From: Thermoplasmatota archaeon
GTDB taxonomy: Archaea; Thermoplasmatota; E2; DHVEG-1
Assembly (NCBI GenBank): GCA_030605515.1
Contig: JAUWIE010000110.1
Coordinates: forward strand, 1-24,628
DNA: 24,628 nucleotides
Reading direction: 5' to 3'
The position numbers were made by a program, and so were the translations under genes. The notes beneath the pieces were generated by a model, which worked only from the letters and a program-made list of their open reading frames with translations, was not told the DNA's origin and ran no database searches. Shown here piece by piece: positions 7,806-16,301 of this stretch (the stretch's first letter is position 1; every line of letters begins with the position of its first letter).

Positions 7806-9038
7806 TTACTCTAAATCCTTTTTAGTTAATACTTTGACGGATGTCGGCATCTTTACAACATTTCCCAGTTTAATACCAACGATTTCTTTAACGTTTTTAC
7901 TATTTGCTATATCTAGAAGACGTTGAGTAATGATTCCATCAAAGACTACTGTTGAAATATTATCACTTTTTTTAAGGGCATCAGTTAGCTCTCGCACTGG
8001 TATTTTCTTCATTTCTTTTTCGTTTTTATCATAGAGAACAGCTTTTAACGAGCCAGATATGCCATTTAGGATTTTAACATAGTTTCTCTGTTTTTCAGTA
8101 ATAATCCTTTCAATATTTTCGGGTTCAAGTATTTCTTGTTTTTGTTTTGTTTTCTGTTCAGCTTTTTCTTTAACAGGTTTTATCTCTGTTTTATCTTTTT
8201 CAATTTTTATATCATACATTTCAGCATATTGCTCTGCTGGAATCTTATTTTTCAGTGCTTTCATGATTAATTTTTGAGGTATTTCTTCTACTTCACGAGT
8301 CTGAGGTGCACGTGCAACAAAATCAACATCAGCTGATTGAAGAAGCTCTTTTAAAATAAGCTCACCGCCTCTGTCACCATCAACAAAAGCAGTTGTAATC
8401 CTCTCCTTAGTTAACTCTAGCACTGTTTTTGGAATATTTGTTCCACCCACAGCTATAACATTCTTGATACCATATTTTAGGAGATTAAGTACATCACGTC
8501 TGCCTTCAACTATTATTATTGCATCACTTTTTTCAATGTTAGGACCTGCGGGGCAGCGGTCCTGGCCAAAGTTTGTAATTTCTTCAACCTGAACAGCTTG
8601 TCTAACATTATCTGCAATGCTTTCACCTTCAACTTTACCCTCTCTAATAACCTTGTTTAAAAGTTCTTTTGCTCGCTCTATTACTTTGTTTCTTCTGACA
8701 ACTCTTACATCTTCAACTTCCTCTGCAGTAATTGTTGCTTTACATGGACCAACACGATCTATACTTTCAAAAGCTGCTGCAAGTATAACAGTTTCAACTT
8801 TATCAAGAGATGTTGGTAAAGTAATAGTACCTTCACATTTTCCATTTTTTGATTCTAAATCTACTTCTATTCTTCCAACTCTAGCAGATCGTTGTAATTC
8901 TCTTAAATCTAATTCATCACCGAGAAGACCCTCAGTTTGGCCAAAAATAGCACCTACTACATCAGATTTTTCAACAATACCATCTGCTTTAATATGAGCC
9001 TTAATCATGTATTTTGTTGTTGCTGGATCAATTACCAT
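7806..9038 (-). CDS. dnaG: Archaeal DnaG (TOPRIM-domain primase-like protein)
   Basis: This is the 410-residue archaeal DnaG, a bacterial-primase relative that in archaea associates with the exosome and may also prime DNA. The conserved opening TTKYMIKAHIKADG and the segment LGDELDLRELQRSARVGRIEV are family-specific. The TOPRIM domain (about 172-250) has the catalytic Glu in IIIVEGRRDV (Glu178) and the metal-binding DGDRGG (220-225). A Lys/Glu-rich linker (about 285-310) leads to a C-terminal domain (about 315-410). I chose ATG 9038 because GGTGA lies five bases before it; an in-frame GTG at 9047 sits inside that ribosome site. It is divergent from metG, with a T-rich terminator downstream. 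Confidence 0.95.
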   Translation of the reverse strand: MVIDPATTKYMIKAHIKADGIVEKSDVVGAIFGQTEGLLGDELDLRELQRSARVGRIEVDLESKNGKCEGTITLPTSLDKVETVILAAAFESIDRVGPCKATITAEEVEDVRVVRRNKVIERAKELLNKVIREGKVEGESIADNVRQAVQVEEITNFGQDRCPAGPNIEKSDAIIIVEGRRDVLNLLKYGIKNVIAVGGTNIPKTVLELTKERITTAFVDGDRGGELILKELLQSADVDFVARAPQTREVEEIPQKLIMKALKNKIPAEQYAEMYDIKIEKDKTEIKPVKEKAEQKTKQKQEILEPENIERIITEKQRNYVKILNGISGSLKAVLYDKNEKEMKKIPVRELTDALKKSDNISTVVFDGIITQRLLDIANSKNVKEIVGIKLGNVVKMPTSVKVLTKKDLE

Positions 9039-9310
9039 AATTATCACCTTATCCTATTATCCTTTGAAAAATAGCACCTTTATCCGCATTTATGCAAATA
9101 ATAGGTGATTGCTCTCCTACATTGCTTAATATTTTTGGTTATTTTAGTATTGGATTAAGTGGTTAAATGAAATTAATTCTAATTGATTAACGCACCTTCA
9201 AATGTGCTATTTTCCAATTATTAATCTATATTATTTTTTTGTTCTAGAACTATATTAGGGTTGCGCCATATTTAAATGTTGCGCTTGTATTCAAAGTTGA
9301 GATAACGAAG
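9039..9310. promoter_or_regulatory. dnaG-metG divergent intergenic region
   Basis: This 272-base region has no credible gene. The plus-strand TATA box ATATTTAAAT (about 9269-9278) lies about 35-40 bases before the metG ATG, giving a short leader. Two separated arms AAAATAGCAC (9068-9077) and GTGCTATTTT (9204-9213) are perfect inverse copies 126 bases apart, and GCACCTT occurs twice (9074-9080 and 9192-9198). TTGCGC also occurs twice around the TATA box. I see no tRNA-like or snoRNA-like structure that I can support. Confidence 0.4.
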
Positions 9311-11443
9311 ATGAAAGAAAAAATCTATATCGGTGTAGCTTGGCCTTATGCAAATGGATCTCTTCATCTTGGACATATCGCAGGATGTTATCTACCAGCT
9401 GATATTTTTGCACGATATAACAGAATGAAAAACAGAGATGTTTTAATGGTTTCTGGTAGTGACGAACATGGAACCCCTATTACAATTACTGCGGAAAATG
9501 AAAAAACAACACCACAGAACATTGTTGACCGGTATAATAAAGAACATACTGAAAACATGAAACAATTTGGTATTTCTTTTGATCTTTTTACACGTACAAC
9601 AACGGATAATCATAGAAAAGTTGTTCAGGATATATTTTTAACTCTTTATAAGAATGGATATGTGTATAAGAAAAGTGTTGATGCTTTTTTCTGTGATAAT
9701 TGTTCTCGTTTTCTCCCGGATAGATATATCGAGGGTATTTGTCCTTATTGCAGTAACGAAAAAGCAAGAGGTGATCAATGCGATGAATGCGGAAAGATAC
9801 TTGATGCTCAGGAGTTACAAGATGTTAAATGTAAGATATGTGGTAATTTACCTGTAATTAAAACTAGTGATCATTTATTTTTTGCTTTAAGCAAGTTTGA
9901 GTCTAAATTGCTTGAATGGACGAAGGATAAGAAACATTGGAAGTCTAGTGTGTTGAAATTTACTCGTAATTGGCTTAAGAATGGTTTGAATGATAGGGCA
10001 ATTACAAGAGATATCTCCTGGGGAATTACTGTTCCTGTTGAAGGTTTTGATGATAAAAGGATTTATGTTTGGTTTGATGCTGTTATCGGGTATCTTGCAG
10101 CTAGTAAAGAATGGGCGCAACAAAAAGGTGAGTCAAGTAAATGGGAGGAATGGTGGAAGAACAAAGATGCTAAACATTATTATTTTTTAGCAAAGGATAA
10201 CATTCCGTTTCATACATTGATTTGGCCATCTATTATTATGGGTTATAATAAGTCATTAAATTTGCCTTATGATATTCCTGCTAATGAATATCTTCGGTTG
10301 AAAGGAGAACAGTTTTCAAAGAGCCGGGGACTTGCAGTCTGGGTTCCAGATGTCTTAAAAAAATTTGATGCTGATGCCGTTAGGTATTATCTATCTATTA
10401 ATATGCCTGAGAATAAGGATAGTAACTGGCTTTGGGATGATTTTATCACTAAAAATAATGATGAGCTTGTTGGAACTTATGGTAATTTTGTTCATAGAGT
10501 TATAACTTTTACATCGAACAACTTTGGTGAGATACCTAAAAAGGGAGCTCTTGATGATTTAGATAAACAGGCTATTCAAAAAATCAAAGAAACATTAAAA
10601 GAAGTTGGAGATTCAATTGAGCTGTGTAGTTTTAAAAAAGGGCTTAGAGCAGCAATGAATCTAGCACAGTTTGGTAATTATTATTTTGATCAGAAACAAC
10701 CATGGAGTCTTATAAAATCAGATAAAGATAAATGCGGTATTTCGCTTCATATCTGTTTTAAGATTGTTCAAGCACTTGCTATTCTTATGGCACCATATAT
10801 GCCGTTTTCATCAGAAAACATTTGGAATATCCTTGGTAATAATGATTCAATACATAAAGCCAGTTGGGATGATGCTTTATCAGAGTTAAAAATTGGTACA
10901 CAATTAGAAAAACCAAAACCATTATTTAAGAAGCTTATATTGGATGATTACATGACTAAAAAAGATCCATTTTCAAAGCTTGATTTACGTGTTGCAAAAG
11001 TAGTTGATGTAAAAGATCATCCACAAGCAGAAAAATTGTATTTACTTCAAATTGACATTGGAGCTCTTGGAAAGAGAGTTATTGTTGCAGGAATGAAAAA
11101 TCATTATACAAAAGAAGAGATTAAAGGAAAAAATATAGTTATTGTCGCAAATCTTAAACCTGCGAAGATACGAGGTATTGAATCAAAAGGAATGCTTCTA
11201 GCCGCAACAGATGATAACGTTGTATCTCTCCTTAACCCTAAAGAAGCAAACCCTGGATCTGAGGTTTTCATAAAGGGTATACCACGTGAGCCAGAAACTG
11301 TTTTAGAGTTTGATGATTTTAAGAAAGCGGCTATGATAATTGACGGTAATCAAAAGGCGACATATCAAGGTAAAAATTTAGAAAGTGAGAAAGGGGCTAT
11401 TGTATCTGATTTAACAGTTAAAAAAGGTGCAATTATATCATAA
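9311..11443 (+). CDS. metG: Methionyl-tRNA synthetase
   Basis: This class I synthetase charges tRNA-Met. It is 710 residues and includes the C-terminal tRNA-binding domain. The ATP site has HLGH (residues 19-22, the HIGH motif) and FSKSR (335-339, the KMSKS motif). Between them lies a connective insert with four Cys pairs (starting C128-x-x-C131), as in the two-zinc-knuckle archaeal type. An alpha-helical anticodon-binding domain follows. From about residue 552 (DPFSKLDLRVAKVVDV, then VANLKPAKIRGIESKGMLL) there is an EMAPII/Trbp111-like OB fold that binds tRNA and dimerises. The tail after about 660 carries short low-complexity repeats (KGAIVS, KKGAIIS). It has its own promoter and is followed after 22 bases by purC, probably in one transcript. 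Confidence 0.97.
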   Translation: MKEKIYIGVAWPYANGSLHLGHIAGCYLPADIFARYNRMKNRDVLMVSGSDEHGTPITITAENEKTTPQNIVDRYNKEHTENMKQFGISFDLFTRTTTDNHRKVVQDIFLTLYKNGYVYKKSVDAFFCDNCSRFLPDRYIEGICPYCSNEKARGDQCDECGKILDAQELQDVKCKICGNLPVIKTSDHLFFALSKFESKLLEWTKDKKHWKSSVLKFTRNWLKNGLNDRAITRDISWGITVPVEGFDDKRIYVWFDAVIGYLAASKEWAQQKGESSKWEEWWKNKDAKHYYFLAKDNIPFHTLIWPSIIMGYNKSLNLPYDIPANEYLRLKGEQFSKSRGLAVWVPDVLKKFDADAVRYYLSINMPENKDSNWLWDDFITKNNDELVGTYGNFVHRVITFTSNNFGEIPKKGALDDLDKQAIQKIKETLKEVGDSIELCSFKKGLRAAMNLAQFGNYYFDQKQPWSLIKSDKDKCGISLHICFKIVQALAILMAPYMPFSSENIWNILGNNDSIHKASWDDALSELKIGTQLEKPKPLFKKLILDDYMTKKDPFSKLDLRVAKVVDVKDHPQAEKLYLLQIDIGALGKRVIVAGMKNHYTKEEIKGKNIVIVANLKPAKIRGIESKGMLLAATDDNVVSLLNPKEANPGSEVFIKGIPREPETVLEFDDFKKAAMIIDGNQKATYQGKNLESEKGAIVSDLTVKKGAIIS

Positions 11444-11465
11444 AAATATTGGGAGGAATTAATAT

Positions 11466-12362
11466 ATGGAAATTGTTACAAAAACAGATTTACCTTTTAA
11501 GGCTTTTAAAAAAGGAAAAGTAAGAGATGTATATGAATTTAAAAACAGTCTTCTATTAATCGTAACTGATCGAATATCTGCATTTGACTATGTTCTTCCT
11601 AATCTAATTCCCTACAAAGGTGTGTGTTTGACTCAGATCGCTAGGTTCTGGTTTGACTTTTTCAAAAATACAGTACCAAGTCATCTTATCGAGTCTGATA
11701 TAGATAAATTTCCAAATGAACTTAGAGAATATAAGGATCTGCTTGATGGTAGAAGCATGCTTGTGAAAAAAGCACAAGTCTTTCCTATTGAATGTATCGT
11801 AAGAGGTTATATATCAGGTTCAGCGTGGAAATCATATAACAAAGATGGAACTGTTTGTGGAATAAAGCTCCCAAGTGGTATGAAAGAATCTGAAAAATTC
11901 GATACACCATTATTTACACCGTCAACAAAGGCTGAAACCGGGCATGATATCAATATTTCTTTTGAAAAGATGAAAGAAATCATAGGTGAAGATACCGCTG
12001 AAGAGATCAAACAAATATCTTCAAATATTTATAATATCGCATCTCAATATGCTCTTGAAAATGGTATTATTATTGCTGATACAAAATTTGAATTTGGAAG
12101 AATAGAGGATAAAATAATAATTGTAGATGAGCTCTTAACACCTGATTCATCTCGTTTCTGGCCAGCTGATCAATACCAACCTGGTAAATCACAACCAAGC
12201 TTTGACAAACAATATGTAAGAGATTATCTTAGCAGTACTGGTTGGGATAAAAACTCAGCTCCACCAAATCTACCTGAAAATGTTATTCGTGAAACTCAGA
12301 AAAAATATCAAGAAGCATATGAAAGACTATCTGGTGAAAACCTCTGCATAATGAAAAGCTGA
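11466..12362 (+). CDS. purC: Phosphoribosylaminoimidazole-succinocarboxamide synthase (SAICAR synthetase)
   Basis: This enzyme joins aspartate to CAIR using ATP in purine synthesis. The protein has 298 residues, close to the longer yeast-type (ADE1-like) form rather than the short bacterial form of about 240. Family motifs are GKVRDVYEF, the ATP-site TDRISAFDYVLP, IECIVRGYISGSAWKSY, and IIADTKFEFG followed by DELLTPDSSRFWPADQY. ATG 11466 follows a strong GGGAGGAATTAAT site. It lies 22 bases after metG on the same strand, most likely in an operon. Its end is only two bases from the end of the convergent phosphoesterase gene. Confidence 0.97.
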   Translation: MEIVTKTDLPFKAFKKGKVRDVYEFKNSLLLIVTDRISAFDYVLPNLIPYKGVCLTQIARFWFDFFKNTVPSHLIESDIDKFPNELREYKDLLDGRSMLVKKAQVFPIECIVRGYISGSAWKSYNKDGTVCGIKLPSGMKESEKFDTPLFTPSTKAETGHDINISFEKMKEIIGEDTAEEIKQISSNIYNIASQYALENGIIIADTKFEFGRIEDKIIIVDELLTPDSSRFWPADQYQPGKSQPSFDKQYVRDYLSSTGWDKNSAPPNLPENVIRETQKKYQEAYERLSGENLCIMKS

Positions 12363-12364
12363 TG

Positions 12365-13456
12365 TTACACAGGTTTTATTTTAATTATATTTACATTCTT
12401 TTTTTCAAGCTCTGATTGAACATATATTTCAGCTCTGATATCATCTTCTCTCTGCATAATTAACTGCCCGTTTTCAACAGTATACTGTCCTTTTGGAACC
12501 AAGAATTTAAATGTTACATTCATGTCTTTTTCTAAATCATTTTTTGCAATAACTGTATAAGGATTTTTAAAATGATATGATAATTTGTATGTTGGAATTG
12601 AGTATTTAGGTTCTTTATAGTTATACGAAAATATTTTTCCGTTTCGTATCTCAACTTTTCTAAATCCCCAGTATCCATCCTCTGCTCTAATCGCACTTCC
12701 CGGAGTTGTTGTAGTAATAAAAGTTGTATTATTTGTAACATTTACACTATCATAATGCACGTGACCTGCAAGAACCATGTCAACATTATTGTTGTCAATT
12801 AAAGAAAGAAATTCCTCACGGTTATTATAACTGATACCAAAAAGGGAATCTGATTTAGTATCCCACAATGGATTATGATGCAAAAACATGAAAGTCAGAT
12901 TTGAATTTGTATTTTGTAGATCTTTTTCAATCCAACCTAGCTGTTCATCTCTAATTGATCCACCCCAATTAAGAGGAATGAAAAAAAATGAGAGTCTTAG
13001 AAATTCTAGCCAATCATATGAATTAATAGCCATGAAATGATAATTACCATAATCAAATGAGTAGTAAAGTGGTCCGAAATATTCTTTCCAGATTTCAAGG
13101 CCATCTTCACCTATTCTTCTGTATCCATCATGGTTCCCTGGTGCAAGAAATGTTGGTACATCAAATCTTTGTATCAGTTCATAGCATTTCTTGTATTCAC
13201 GTGAGTATTCAAATGGATAAAGTTGGCCATATACAAGATCCCCGGAGATCAATACAAAATCAGGGTGTAAGAGGTTTACCTCATCAATACATCTTTTCAC
13301 TGATTTCCAACCAATTGTTTCTCTTATTGATTCAGCAAATCCCCGTGGGTCACCAATGTGAAAATCAGCTAAATGAATAAATGTAAAATCATCTTTGAAT
13401 TTTTCAACAAAATTTACTGACCTTGGCTGCGTTGCTGAATAGAATTTTCCATTTTT
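12365..13456 (-). CDS. Calcineurin-like metallophosphoesterase, catalytic part (downstream of a frameshift)
   Basis: This frame is open from 13456, just after a stop, to 12365, and holds the full catalytic domain. The metal and active-site motifs appear in order: HLADFHIGDP (D-x-H), ISGDLVYG (G-D), APGNHDG (G-N-H-D), FLHHNPLWD, and LAGHVHYDS (G-H-x-H). A beta-rich C-terminal domain follows (about the last 100 residues). The first possible GTG start (13300) would remove the D-x-H motif, and no ATG/GTG/TTG lies between 13303 and 13456. The true N-terminus is therefore the overlapping upstream frame (13414-13875) with its signal peptide. Joining them by a -1 shift at the A6 run (T6 on plus, 13452-13457) gives a continuous 503-residue secreted phosphoesterase. 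The substrate (nucleotide, phospholipid or other phosphoester) is unknown. It is convergent with purC. Confidence 0.8.
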   Translation of the reverse strand, partial: KNGKFYSATQPRSVNFVEKFKDDFTFIHLADFHIGDPRGFAESIRETIGWKSVKRCIDEVNLLHPDFVLISGDLVYGQLYPFEYSREYKKCYELIQRFDVPTFLAPGNHDGYRRIGEDGLEIWKEYFGPLYYSFDYGNYHFMAINSYDWLEFLRLSFFFIPLNWGGSIRDEQLGWIEKDLQNTNSNLTFMFLHHNPLWDTKSDSLFGISYNNREEFLSLIDNNNVDMVLAGHVHYDSVNVTNNTTFITTTTPGSAIRAEDGYWGFRKVEIRNGKIFSYNYKEPKYSIPTYKLSYHFKNPYTVIAKNDLEKDMNVTFKFLVPKGQYTVENGQLIMQREDDIRAEIYVQSELEKKNVNIIKIKPV

Positions 13457-13875
13457 TCAATAATTATTGTTAGATTATATAATTCCTCTGGAGTATCAAT
13501 TGGAACTTTTACTTTCGCATGCCAATTAGAATTGGATTTTGCTATATTCTCAATTTCAAGTTTTATTAAATCTACAACTGGTTCATAGGCTGTTGAGAGA
13601 TAAACAAATAATTGATTAAAAGAATCATAATTGAAAGTGATGTTAAATGTCTTGTTTTTTTCAACAAAAGCTGAAAATGTTGATAGAGGATAATTGATTT
13701 TAAGATTAGAATTGGTATTTTTATCAATAAGATCAAAGATTTCGAAATTGTTTCTCGTATTGTGAATTTCTGTGGTTGAATTATTATTTTGAGATGCAGA
13801 TATTGATATCAAATTAATAATGATAAGAGTAAATATCAATACTGTAGTTATTGGTAATAATCGTTTTTTATTCAA
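13414..13875 (-). CDS. N-terminal secreted part of the frameshifted metallophosphoesterase
   Basis: This 153-codon frame starts at TTG 13875 with a signal peptide or N-anchor (MNKKRLLP then a 17-residue hydrophobic stretch ending SISAS). An Asn-rich linker follows, then a small beta domain ending VPIDTPEELYNLTIIIEK. That last pattern is the usual lead-in to the phosphoesterase domain. Past the A6 run at 13457-13452 the present frame continues only 12 more codons (MENSIQQ...) and stops. The -1 frame instead gives NGKFYSATQPRSVNFVEKF and then the catalytic motifs. No Shine-Dalgarno precedes the TTG; a TATA-like AAATATAAAAAAG lies at about 13910-13922. Either the gene is frameshifted, or the base call in the A run is short by one, or translation slips here. 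Confidence 0.75.
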   Translation of the reverse strand: MNKKRLLPITTVLIFTLIIINLISISASQNNNSTTEIHNTRNNFEIFDLIDKNTNSNLKINYPLSTFSAFVEKNKTFNITFNYDSFNQLFVYLSTAYEPVVDLIKLEIENIAKSNSNWHAKVKVPIDTPEELYNLTIIIEKMENSIQQRSQGQ

Positions 13876-14055
13876 ATTTACTTCACTATGTTTAATAGAG
13901 TATTATTCCTTTTTTATATTTTTCTATCATTTTTTTTTAAAAAAAGGATAAATATATATCTTTTAATGAATGTTTAAGTATATCTATATGAATATATACT
14001 AAATTTAAATTGTATAAAGATAAATATCTCAGCATAATGATTAATATCTTCATTA

Positions 14056-14110
14056 AAAATATTTAAATATCATCATTTCATATTATTATTTGAAAAAAGG
14101 GGGTAAAAAA
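14056..14110 (+). promoter_or_regulatory. TATA box and ribosome site of the dockerin gene
   Basis: AATATTTAAATAT (14058-14070) is a strong TATA element. The expected transcript start is near 14090, and AAGGGGGT (14098-14104) is a Shine-Dalgarno site seven bases before ATG 14111. This favours ATG 14111 over the in-frame TTG at 14090. Confidence 0.5.
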
Positions 14111-14869
14111 ATGAACAAACCAAATTATTTAATAAAAATAGGAATAGGCTTTTTAGCAATAGTTTTAGCTGTTGGACTATGCATAATACCTGGTTTTTCA
14201 ATGAGAACAAATTCTAATGAAGGATCCTATGTAACATCTCAATGTGGCGATATCAACAACGATGGCAATGGTCCAGACATCGCTGATTTAGTATATTTTG
14301 TAGATTTCATGTTTCAAGGAGGATTTGAACCAGAATTCACATGTCTTTGTGATGTTAATTGCGATAGAAGTATTGATATCGCGGATCTAGTATACTTGGT
14401 CGATTACATGTTCCAAGGTGGACCAGCATTATGTACCGACTGCTGCAATCCAGAAGGATCATTAACCGGTATGATTGGTTGTAAAACGTTTGAGACCATA
14501 CCGAATTATGATGTAACACCACCGGATCAAGACTGTATCGAATACAATTATGATGGAGAAGGAACACTATTACTCACACATGTTAACGCAGGGTTCAACT
14601 GTTGCCCGGAAATTGAAACAAATGTAATAATAGAAGATAACACAATTATAATCGAAGAAATCGAAATACTCGGTGAATGCGATTGCCTCTGTCTATTTGA
14701 TTTATACTATGAAATCATAAATCTTCAACCTGGAGAGTACACAATAACAGTAATAGAACCATATGTACCACCTGATGAAGAAACACTAAGCTTCACTGTT
14801 GATCTAGAACTTTCACCATCTGGAAGTTACTGTGTCTATAGAGATTTCTATCCATGGGGAATTTACTAA
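14111..14869 (+). CDS. Secreted dockerin-domain protein with Cys-rich beta domain
   Basis: This is a 252-residue exported protein. Residues 1-35 form a signal peptide or N-anchor (MNKPNYLIK, then a hydrophobic core and CIIPGFS). Next are two calcium-loop repeats of the type I dockerin kind, GDINNDG...PDIADLVYFVDFMFQGG and CDVNCDRSIDIADLVYLVDYMFQGG. Each has the D-x-N/D-x-D loop followed by a helix. The C-terminal half (about 120-252) is Cys-rich (FNCCPE, GECDCLCLFDLYYEI) and ends in a beta-type module with LQPGEYTITVIEP. The dockerin pair suggests binding to a cohesin partner on the cell surface or in a secreted complex, but no cohesin is in this window. The two repeats have IADLVY and F/YMFQGG in common, so they are a recent internal duplication or under strong constraint. 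The function of the C-terminal domain is unknown. Confidence 0.8.
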   Translation: MNKPNYLIKIGIGFLAIVLAVGLCIIPGFSMRTNSNEGSYVTSQCGDINNDGNGPDIADLVYFVDFMFQGGFEPEFTCLCDVNCDRSIDIADLVYLVDYMFQGGPALCTDCCNPEGSLTGMIGCKTFETIPNYDVTPPDQDCIEYNYDGEGTLLLTHVNAGFNCCPEIETNVIIEDNTIIIEEIEILGECDCLCLFDLYYEIINLQPGEYTITVIEPYVPPDEETLSFTVDLELSPSGSYCVYRDFYPWGIY

Positions 14870-14876
14870 AAAAAAA
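14868..14876 (-). terminator. T9 terminator of nadE, overlapping the dockerin stop codon
   Basis: On the minus strand GGGGAG is followed by nine T residues about 30 bases after the nadE stop. The same bases on the plus strand include the TAA stop of the dockerin gene, so the two convergent 3' ends share this segment. Confidence 0.45.
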
Positions 14877-14905
14877 CTCCCCTTATCTCTCATTTTTAAA
14901 AAAAG

Positions 14906-15730
14906 TTATCCTTCTTGAACCGGTGAGCGCCAGTCAAGACCAGGGGTTCTAAGCCCAATTTTTGGAATCAAAGCTGTTCTTCGCTTATGCTGACTTTTCA
15001 GCCTCATTTGTTTAACACGTTTAACATCTGATTCTTTCACACCAACACTCTGAGCTATATCAGATATATCCATCTTTCTTTCTAAACCCGCAAGAATTCT
15101 ATCAAGATCCTGGTAACTAAGCCTGAGTTCTTTTTCATCTGTTTGCCCTTTCCACAACCCAGCGCTTGGAGGTTTTATAATCATTTCCTTTGGGAGTTTC
15201 AGATATTTTGCTAGTTCCAAAACCTGGGTTTTATATAAATCCCCAATAGGCTGAATATCCACTCCACCATCACCATATTTTGTAAAATAACCAATTAACA
15301 TCTCAGATTTATTAGATGTCCCACAGACAAGACTTCGAGTCATATTAGCATATTCAAAAAGAAGAACCATCCTGATTCTTGCTTTAACATTTGCAAATGC
15401 AAACTTATCTGGTTTTAAAATTAGCTGATTATTTATTTGTTTCAAAATTGATGTAATATTTTTTTCCTCACAGGATAAGTTAAATTTCTTAACAAATAGC
15501 TTTTGATGTTTAAGATCAGATTCTGGTGTAGCTTCATCAGGTAAAAAAACACATTTTATGTTTTTCACACCAAGAGCATCTTTACAAAGTATAGTAGTTA
15601 CAGCTGAGTCAACACCACCAGATAAACCAATTACAACACCTTTGCATCCTGAAGTTTTAACATATGTTTTAATGAAATCCTTAATTATTGTTGATGTCTC
15701 CTTTGGATCTATTGAAATATCAATATTCAA
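14906..15730 (-). CDS. nadE: NH3-dependent NAD+ synthetase
   Basis: This enzyme amidates deamido-NAD+ with ammonia and ATP in the last step of NAD synthesis. The protein (274 aa) lacks a glutaminase domain, so ammonia is the likely donor. The PP-loop is GLSGGVDSAVTTILC (about 34-48). KARIRMVLLFEYAN and LVCGTSNKSEMLIGYFTKYGDGGVDIQPIGDLYKTQV are the classic NadE segments, followed by PSAGLWKGQTDE. The start is TTG 15730, just after GGTGATGA; a nearby ATG is out of frame. It is the third gene of a minus-strand operon after the two fumarase subunits, 20 bases downstream of the beta subunit. Linkage to fumarase has no direct pathway logic that I can show. Confidence 0.95.
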   Translation of the reverse strand: MNIDISIDPKETSTIIKDFIKTYVKTSGCKGVVIGLSGGVDSAVTTILCKDALGVKNIKCVFLPDEATPESDLKHQKLFVKKFNLSCEEKNITSILKQINNQLILKPDKFAFANVKARIRMVLLFEYANMTRSLVCGTSNKSEMLIGYFTKYGDGGVDIQPIGDLYKTQVLELAKYLKLPKEMIIKPPSAGLWKGQTDEKELRLSYQDLDRILAGLERKMDISDIAQSVGVKESDVKRVKQMRLKSQHKRRTALIPKIGLRTPGLDWRSPVQEG

Positions 15731-15750
15731 ATCATCACCTATAATTATCC

Positions 15751-16299
15751 TTATTTCTTAAGCTCTCTATAAATCGATTTACCATGTGAATCTATCGCCA
15801 CAATTAACGGGCCGAATTCTTTAACCTCAAATATCCAAGCAGCCTCAGGCATACCAAGTTCATCAAGCCAATAAACACCTGGAACATCTTTTACTTTATC
15901 AGCAGCAAGTGCTCCCGCACCACCAGTATAAGCAGTGTATACAGCAATATGTTTCTGTAATGCTTTCTCAGTTCGATTACCCATACCACCCTTTCCAATA
16001 ATTATGTTAATACCATATTTTTCTATGAATTCATCCTCGAATATCTCCATCCGACTACTTGTCGTAGGACCAGCAGATACAACCTGCCATTTATCACCAG
16101 TTTTTTTCATAAGAGGCCCACAATGAAAAAGAGCCATCTCAGCAGGGTTAAAAGGAAGACTATCTTTATCTTTCTCAAGCATCATATGATGAGCTTCATC
16201 ACGAGCTGTAAAGATTTTACCAGTGATATACAAAATGTCACCAACCTTTAATTTCTTAATCTCATCTTTACCAGCTGGAATGTCAAGATGATATTCCAT
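15751..16299 (-). CDS. fumB: Fumarate hydratase class I, beta subunit
   Basis: This is the smaller subunit (182 aa) of the two-subunit, iron-sulfur fumarase (or tartrate dehydratase-like) that interconverts fumarate and malate. Family motifs are GDILYITGKIFTARDEAHH, the strongly conserved SAGPTTSSRMEIFED, and IIGKGGMG. The C-terminal swivel domain ends KEFGPLIVAIDSHGKSIY. I chose ATG 16299 because GGGAGGTGA, embedded in the end of the alpha subunit gene, lies seven bases upstream; an in-frame start at 16317 lacks this. The gap to the alpha stop is two bases, so translation is coupled. It is followed by nadE. Confidence 0.93.
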   Translation of the reverse strand: MEYHLDIPAGKDEIKKLKVGDILYITGKIFTARDEAHHMMLEKDKDSLPFNPAEMALFHCGPLMKKTGDKWQVVSAGPTTSSRMEIFEDEFIEKYGINIIIGKGGMGNRTEKALQKHIAVYTAYTGGAGALAADKVKDVPGVYWLDELGMPEAAWIFEVKEFGPLIVAIDSHGKSIYRELKK

Positions 16300-16301
16300 T
16301 T

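Noticed and set aside
8617..8997. 126-codon plus-strand open frame inside dnaG
   Set aside because: Low-complexity Ser/Leu/Thr composition produced by reading the dnaG coding strand backwards; no start signal.
9048..9310. Possible tRNA or box C/D RNA between dnaG and metG
   Set aside because: No T-loop, cloverleaf or paired C/D boxes could be found; the region is AT-rich and only simple repeats are visible.
12365..13300. GTG at 13300 as the true start of the metallophosphoesterase
   Set aside because: It would remove the D-x-H metal-binding motif, which is encoded just upstream in the same frame (LADFHIGDP).
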